This document shows, piece after piece, positions 22,785 through 26,788 of a stretch of 26,788 nt of DNA. The DNA is from Candidatus Omnitrophota bacterium (GTDB lineage: Bacteria > Omnitrophota > Gorgyraeia > Aquiviventales > Aquiviventaceae). Position 1 is the first letter of the stretch; every line of letters begins with the position of its first letter. Below the pieces are notes generated by a model, which was given only the letters and a program-made list of their open reading frames with translations, had not been told where the DNA came from and ran no database searches. The stretch lies in the NCBI GenBank assembly GCA_016206585.1, contig JACQRE010000013.1, positions 1 through 26,788 of the forward strand. Direction: 5' to 3'. The translations under genes were made by a program, and so were the position numbers.

Positions 22785-22998
22785 GCCCGGCGTAAATGCA
22801 AATCGCCTTCTTGGGTGGGACGTAACCGACGATGAGCGCCTGCCGGTCGAGGCGTCGTTTACGGATAGCCTTCAGCAGGGCTGGGTAGGTGTCGCCGCTG
22901 GCCAAGACTTTGCCGTCTTCCCGGGCGATGAACTTTCCCCCGTACCGGCGTTGGAGTTTGGCGTAGGAAATCACCTTGACTGAGATATGCCGTTTCAT
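22774..22998 (-). CDS. DUF5678-like small protein
   Basis: A 74-residue protein on the opposite strand to the operon. The core RRYGGKFIAREDGKVLASGDTYPALLKAI followed by LIVGYVPP matches the pattern of DUF5678 (Y-x-GK-x-(V/I)A, DGKV-x-ASG, then a helix and a VP ending). The start at 22998 has a clear ribosome-binding site (GAGAGG, six bases away) and a near-consensus promoter just upstream. Family function is unknown; members often occur as small accessory genes beside another short gene, as here. It is an insertion relative to the plus-strand operon and its transcription opposes ligase read-through. Confidence 0.65.
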   Translation of the reverse strand: MKRHISVKVISYAKLQRRYGGKFIAREDGKVLASGDTYPALLKAIRKRRLDRQALIVGYVPPKKAICIYAGHAG

Positions 22999-23017
22999 GC
23001 GAACCTCTCACAACATG

Positions 23018-23046
23018 ACTATATCATCTGGATGAAATGATGTCAA
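23018..23046 (-). promoter_or_regulatory. Sigma-70-like promoter for the minus-strand DUF5678 gene
   Basis: On the minus strand TTGACA (23046-23041) is followed after exactly 17 bases by TATAGT (23023-23018). The -35 is a full consensus match and the -10 a five-of-six match. Expected transcription start is near 23011, leaving a leader of about a dozen bases that contains the GAGAGG ribosome-binding site. The -35 box lies inside the first codons of the plus-strand GT gene. Confidence 0.65.
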
Positions 23047-25535
23047 AACCAGTGACGGACAGAGGGTCCCTCAACTATGTCAGGCTCGGGGTCATCACGA
23101 GCCAGTTTCCTGAGCTGCACGAGACGTTCGTCATCCGCGAGCTGGCGGCGCTGCGCGAGGCGGGCATCCCGCTGCGGATCTACTCGCTGAAGCGCTGCCG
23201 CGACCGCATCGTGCATCCGGAAGCCAACACGCTGTTGCCGCTGACGGTCTACGTGGCGTGGGACGATCCGCGCGTGTGGCTCTCCGGCGCATGGCAGCTG
23301 CTGCGCCATCCGCGGCGCGCGCTCGCTGCGAAAACCTGGGTCATCCGGCACCACGGCCAGTCGACGGCAACACTGATCAAGGCGCTCGTCGTGTGGGTGC
23401 AGGCGGCAGCGCTCACGCGCCGGATGGCGCGCGACGGCGTCACGCACGTGCACGCCCACTGGGCGACGATGCCCACGACCGCGGCCGTCATCGTCTCGCA
23501 GTGGGCCGGGGTCCCGTTCAGCTTCACCGCGCACGCCTGGGACCTGTTCGTCGCCAACCCCTCGCTGCCGGAGAAGGTGCGGCTGGCCCGCCGCGTCATC
23601 ACGTGCACCGAGTACAACCGCCAACATTTGATGCAGCGGGTTCCTGAGGCGAAAGGAAAGATCATACTCAATTACCACGGAGTTGACGTGACCCAATTCC
23701 AACGGGTTCCGCAGTTCGGAGTGCGGAATGCGGAGTGCGGAGTGAAAAGCCGTAACTCCGAACTCCGAACTCCGAGCTCCGAGCTCTCTATGCCTTTGTT
23801 CTTGTCGGTGGGTCGGCTGGTGGAGACGAAAGGCTACAACGTCCTCCTCGAGGCCTACCGGCTGCTGCGCCAACGGCGGCGGGACTTCCGGGCCGTGATC
23901 GTGGGGCAGGGGCCGCTGCGCGCGATGCTCGAGCGGCGCATCCGCGCGCTGGGGCTCGCCGGCTGCGTGGAGCTGCGCCCCTCGATGCCGCGCGAGGCGC
24001 TTCGGACGCTCTACACGCAGGCGGCGGCGTTCGTGCTGCCCAGCGTCGTCGCCCCCAGCGGTGACCGCGACGGTATCCCCAACGTGATCCTCGAGGCAAT
24101 GGCGATGCGCCTGCCGGTCATTTCGACCGCGGTCTCCGGCATCCCCGAGGCGGTGCAGGACCGGCGCACCGGCCTGCTGGTGCCGCCGAACGATCCCAAA
24201 GCGCTGGCCCACGCGATCGAGGCGCTCTTGCGCCGTCCCCACCTCGTGCCGATGATGGGCGACCAGGGCCGCATGTGGGCCGAGACGCAGTTCGGGGCGA
24301 GGGAGCACATGGCCCGTCTGGTGGGACAGATGGAAGAACTGCTTTCAGCGACAAGCGACAAGCGACAAGCAACAGTAGAGTTCGGAATGCGGAGTGCGGA
24401 ATGCGGAGTAGAAGCCGGTCACTCCGAATTCCGCACTCCGAACTCCCCACTGCGGGTGCTGTATGTGATTTGGTCCCTTGGGCTGGGTGGTGCTGAACAA
24501 GTCGTCATCCGGTTGGCCGCCGGCCTTGACCGGACCCGGTTCACGCCGATCATCTGCTGCCTCAATGAGCCGGGGCCGTTTGCGTCCCGCGCGCACGACG
24601 CGGGGATCGAGGTCGTGGCACTCCACAAGCGCGGGCCGCTGGATCTGCGCATCATCCCGCGGCTGGCCCGACTCATGCGCGAGCAGCACGTCGGCGTCGT
24701 GCACACCCATCTCTGGGGCGCGAACTTCTGGGGACGACTCGCGGCGCGCCGGGCCGGTGTGCCGGTCGTGATCGCCACTGAGCACAACGTCGACACCTGG
24801 AAGGGCCCGTTCCACTTCGCGCTCGACCGGTTCCTGGCCCCCCGGACGACAGCGCTCGTCGCCGTGTCGGCCCAAGTCCGTGATTTCTATGAATCGCACG
24901 GGGTTGGCCGCGGACGCTGGCGCGTCATCTACAACGGCATCGAGACATCTCCTGCGCCCTCGCGCACCCGCGGCAGCGCGTACCGGAGCCTCGGCGTCGT
25001 GAACGGCCAGCCGGTAGTCGGCCTGGTGGGCCGGCTCGCGGCCGCGAAGGCGCCGTCGGTGTTCGTGCAGGCGATCGACCGGGCGCGGCGGCAACTGCCC
25101 GCGATCAAGGCGCTGATCATCGGCGAGGGGCCGCTGTGCGCCGAGGTCGAGGCGGAGGTTCGTCGGCTGGGGCTGGAACCGCACGTGGTCTTCACCGGGC
25201 TGCGCCATGACGTGCCGGAGCTGCTCGCCGGAATGGACGCGCTCGTCTTCTCCTCGGAGCGGGAGGGGCTCTCGATGGCGATGCTCGAGGCGATGGCCTC
25301 CGGCGTGCCGGTCGTCGCCACGCGCGTCGGCGGCACCCCGGAGCTCATCGAGTCCGGCGTCAGCGGGGTGTTGGTTCCCCCAGGGAATGCCGAAGCGCTT
25401 GCCCAGGAACTCGTCAGAGTGCTGACCAATCCCGCGCAAGCCGAGGCGATCCGTCGTGCGGCTCGCGGTCGCGTTGAGCAGGAGTTCTCGATGTCCCGGA
25501 TGCTCGCAGCGCATGAGGCGCTCTATAACCCATGA
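23037..25535 (+). CDS. Double GT4 glycosyltransferase fused through a palindromic repeat
   Basis: An 832-residue open frame holding two complete GT-B enzymes. The first (about 15-436) has FPELHETFVIRELAAL at its start, HVHAHWATMPT, VGRLVETKGY and the catalytic GDRDGIPNVILEAMA (E353), typical of WcaL-like enzymes. The second starts at about 473 with RVLYVIWSLGLGGAEQVVI and has VGRLAAAKAPSVF and the catalytic SEREGLSMAMLEAMASG (E741). Two repeat-derived peptides interrupt it: residues 227-250 (FGVRNAECGV...) in the linker between domains of the first GT, and 437-472 (SATSDKRQAT, FGMRSAECGV...) between the two GTs. No stop separates the halves. Residue M451 could be an internal start, so two separate products remain possible. 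The start may be 23037 or 23040. Confidence 0.82.
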   Translation: MMSKPVTDRGSLNYVRLGVITSQFPELHETFVIRELAALREAGIPLRIYSLKRCRDRIVHPEANTLLPLTVYVAWDDPRVWLSGAWQLLRHPRRALAAKTWVIRHHGQSTATLIKALVVWVQAAALTRRMARDGVTHVHAHWATMPTTAAVIVSQWAGVPFSFTAHAWDLFVANPSLPEKVRLARRVITCTEYNRQHLMQRVPEAKGKIILNYHGVDVTQFQRVPQFGVRNAECGVKSRNSELRTPSSELSMPLFLSVGRLVETKGYNVLLEAYRLLRQRRRDFRAVIVGQGPLRAMLERRIRALGLAGCVELRPSMPREALRTLYTQAAAFVLPSVVAPSGDRDGIPNVILEAMAMRLPVISTAVSGIPEAVQDRRTGLLVPPNDPKALAHAIEALLRRPHLVPMMGDQGRMWAETQFGAREHMARLVGQMEELLSATSDKRQATVEFGMRSAECGVEAGHSEFRTPNSPLRVLYVIWSLGLGGAEQVVIRLAAGLDRTRFTPIICCLNEPGPFASRAHDAGIEVVALHKRGPLDLRIIPRLARLMREQHVGVVHTHLWGANFWGRLAARRAGVPVVIATEHNVDTWKGPFHFALDRFLAPRTTALVAVSAQVRDFYESHGVGRGRWRVIYNGIETSPAPSRTRGSAYRSLGVVNGQPVVGLVGRLAAAKAPSVFVQAIDRARRQLPAIKALIIGEGPLCAEVEAEVRRLGLEPHVVFTGLRHDVPELLAGMDALVFSSEREGLSMAMLEAMASGVPVVATRVGGTPELIESGVSGVLVPPGNAEALAQELVRVLTNPAQAEAIRRAARGRVEQEFSMSRMLAAHEALYNP
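23715..23783 (+). repeat. Palindromic in-frame element, copy 1
   Basis: A 28-base left arm (23716-23743) and right arm (23755-23782) are inverse complements at about 23/28 positions around an 11-base loop. Each arm repeats with a 7-bp period (CGGAGTG, CGGAATG type units). It contributes 24 stop-free codons to the inter-domain linker of the first GT4. It aligns without gaps to copy 2 at about 54/66 bases, and the encoded peptides share 15 of 24 residues. Confidence 0.85.
24347..24374 (+). repeat. Tandem 7-bp repeat AGCGACA x4
   Basis: Four consecutive heptamers run AGCGACA, AGCGACA, AGCGACA, AGCAACA, encoding ATSDKRQAT at the C-terminal edge of the first GT. They lie seven bases upstream of palindrome copy 2. 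A 7-bp unit is read in all three frames in turn; here all are stop-free. Confidence 0.85.
24381..24449 (+). repeat. Palindromic in-frame element, copy 2
   Basis: The left arm (24382-24409) and right arm (24421-24448) pair at about 23/28 positions around an 11-base loop. The arms have the same 7-bp period as copy 1, and the element sits in the same orientation and reading frame. It sits exactly between the two GT domains and encodes FGMRSAECGV through TPNSPL. Confidence 0.85.
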
Positions 25536-26683
25536 ACGCGCCAACGCGCCAACGCGCCAACACGCTCACAAAGGTCTGCTATGTCATCGACGACCTCGGG
25601 ATCGGCGGCGCGCAACGCCAGCTCGTCGAGCTGGCCAAGGCGCTGCCGCGAGACCGCTACGCCCTGCACGTCATCAGCCTCTCGACGGACAAGCGCGCCT
25701 TCGAGCCGGCGATCCGGCAGCTCGATGTGCCGCTGACGCTCATCCCCCCGTCGGGCGTCTGGTCGCCTGGCACCTTCTCCGCGCTCTACCGGACGCTGCG
25801 CGCGCAGCGCCCCGACGTCGTCCACACGTGGCTGTTCACCGCCGACCTCTACGGGCGGTTGGCGGCGTGGCTGGCCCGCGTGCCGGTCATCCTCAGCGCG
25901 GTGCGCAGCGTCGAGCCGGACAAACCCGCCCACTACGTGCTGGCGGACCGGCTGCTGCGCCGGATCACCACGGCCTTCACCGTCAACGCGAAAGCCATCG
26001 GAATCGTCTTGTCATCGCGCGAGCGGGTCAGCCCTTCGCGCATCCAGACCGTCTACAACGGCGTGGATTTGGCGGTGTTCGACCCATCGAGACGAGATGG
26101 CGCGATCCGCCAGCAGATCGCCGTCGGCCATGACGCGCCTCTCATCGGCATCGTCGGCCGGCTGGCCCCGGTCAAGGACCACGCGACGTTCCTCCGGGCC
26201 GCCGCCCTGGTCGTGCGCGAGGAGCCCGCCGCGCGGTTCCTCATTGCGGGCAGCGGGCCGCTGCGCGATGCGCTGCGCCAGGCGGTGGCGCGGCTCAACC
26301 TGCAGGAGCACGTGCGCTTCCTCGACAGCCAGTCCGAGGCCGCGCCCGTCTTCGCCGCGCTGGACGTCGTGGTCGTGACCTCCCGCTATGAGGGCTGCTG
26401 CAACGTGATCCTCGAGGGCATGGCCATGGGCAAGCCGGTGATCGCCACGGCGGTCGGCGGCAACCCTGAGCTCGTCATCCCCGGCGAAACCGGCCTGCTC
26501 ATTCCGCCGGAGGACCCGCAGAACCTGGCCGATGCCATCCTCCATCTCCTTCAGGATCCGGATCGGGCGCGCGCCATGGGCCAGGCGGCCCGCCGCCGCA
26601 TCGAGGAGCATTTCACGCTGGAGCGCATGGCGGAGCAGACGGATCAGTTCTACCAGGCCATCATGCAGGAGCGGCGCCGATGA
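25532..26683 (+). CDS. GT4-family glycosyltransferase
   Basis: A 383-residue GT-B enzyme. After a repeat-encoded leader (MNAPTRQRANT) the true domain starts at KVCYVIDDLGIGGAQRQLVE. It continues with DVVHTWLFTADLYGR, the donor-domain VGRLAPVKDHATFL, and the catalytic SRYEGCCNVILEGMAMG with both glutamates. Length and motif order are typical. The start overlaps the double GT stop by ATGA and the stop overlaps the next start by ATGA. Sugar specificity is unknown. Confidence 0.9.
   Translation: MNAPTRQRANTLTKVCYVIDDLGIGGAQRQLVELAKALPRDRYALHVISLSTDKRAFEPAIRQLDVPLTLIPPSGVWSPGTFSALYRTLRAQRPDVVHTWLFTADLYGRLAAWLARVPVILSAVRSVEPDKPAHYVLADRLLRRITTAFTVNAKAIGIVLSSRERVSPSRIQTVYNGVDLAVFDPSRRDGAIRQQIAVGHDAPLIGIVGRLAPVKDHATFLRAAALVVREEPAARFLIAGSGPLRDALRQAVARLNLQEHVRFLDSQSEAAPVFAALDVVVVTSRYEGCCNVILEGMAMGKPVIATAVGGNPELVIPGETGLLIPPEDPQNLADAILHLLQDPDRARAMGQAARRRIEEHFTLERMAEQTDQFYQAIMQERRR
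25535..25566 (+). repeat. Tandem 8-bp repeat AACGCGCC x3-4 at gene start
   Basis: Three exact AACGCGCC units (25535-25558) and one degenerate unit follow the ATG directly and supply the first ten residues of the GT4 protein. It is a third simple-repeat patch at a GT boundary in this region. Confidence 0.85.
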
Positions 26684-26788
26684 ACAGCTCCGCCTTCGCG
26701 CGCGTGCTGGGATCCTGGCGGTCGGTGTCCGCGGTCCGGCAGCTGCTCGACGCGGCCGGGCAGCTGCGCGAGACGCTCGATGCGCGCG
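26680..26788 (+). CDS. Unidentified gene start, cut by window edge
   Basis: An ATG at 26680 overlaps the preceding stop (ATGA) and the frame stays open to the window end, giving 36 residues: MNSSAFARVLGSWRSV, then a helical stretch AVRQLLDAAGQLRETLDAR. The overlap pattern supports a real operon gene. Too little is visible to name a family. Confidence 0.6.
   Translation, partial: MNSSAFARVLGSWRSVSAVRQLLDAAGQLRETLDAR

Noticed and set aside
23715..24449. Possible CRISPR array from repeated GGAGTGCGGAATGC blocks.
   Set aside because: The units are 7 bp in palindromic arms, there are no unique spacers of regular length, and no cas genes are present.
1..26788. Transposase, integrase, tRNA, rRNA or phage genes that would explain the insertions.
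   Set aside because: None was seen on either strand; the inserted segments carry only small nuclease-fold, helical-bundle or unknown genes.

Overview
The window is a GC-rich stretch from an uncultivated-looking bacterium. It carries one long, almost entirely plus-strand surface-polysaccharide operon in which most genes overlap by ATGA or TGATG. The ABC export pair, the O-antigen ligase-like protein and the ExeA-like ATPase next to a tyrosine autokinase suggest a Gram-negative, possibly exosortase-type exopolysaccharide locus. The small orphan genes (GxxExxY, 23S-IVP-like four-helix bundle, GIY-YIG, DUF5678) recall candidate-phylum genomes such as Omnitrophota. That placement is a guess from gene content.

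Layout. Bases 1-2988 hold regulatory and lipid-carrier functions: an ExeA-like ATPase (5' cut), a coiled-coil protein, a BY-kinase and a DgkA-like kinase. Bases 3330-6146 hold the export module: Wzm-like permease, FkbM methyltransferase, Wzt-like ATPase with a C-terminal sugar-binding domain. Bases 6143-20755 hold a glycosyltransferase (GT) array: GT4 and GT2 enzymes, one polysaccharide deacetylase, and seven GT2 paralogues that align without gaps over about 100 residues; one of these is fused to a GT4. Bases 21069-22571 encode an O-antigen ligase/polymerase-like membrane protein. Bases 23037-26683 encode a double GT4 fusion and another GT4. A further gene starts at 26680 and runs off the end. 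The likely workflow is: GTs build a glycan on a lipid carrier, the deacetylase and methyltransferase modify it, Wzm/Wzt export it, the ligase-like protein joins or polymerises it, and the BY-kinase and DgkA-like protein control synthesis and carrier supply.

The unusual layer is a set of small insertions at gene junctions. (i) A GxxExxY nuclease-fold gene sits inside 30-bp imperfect inverted repeats (741-770 / 1149-1178). (ii) A truncated four-helix-bundle gene lies between inverted arms made of 7-bp tandem units (about 2995-3329). (iii) A GIY-YIG gene has perfect terminal inverted repeats and an apparent target-site duplication ATGAT(CCC). Removing it restores an ATGA overlap between the flanking genes. 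(iv) A minus-strand DUF5678-like gene has its own strong promoter and interrupts the operon at 22572-23036. (v) Two related palindromes with 7-bp-period arms lie in the same reading frame inside the double GT, one in a domain linker and one at the junction between the two GTs. No transposase or integrase is visible. All identities and counts were made by eye.
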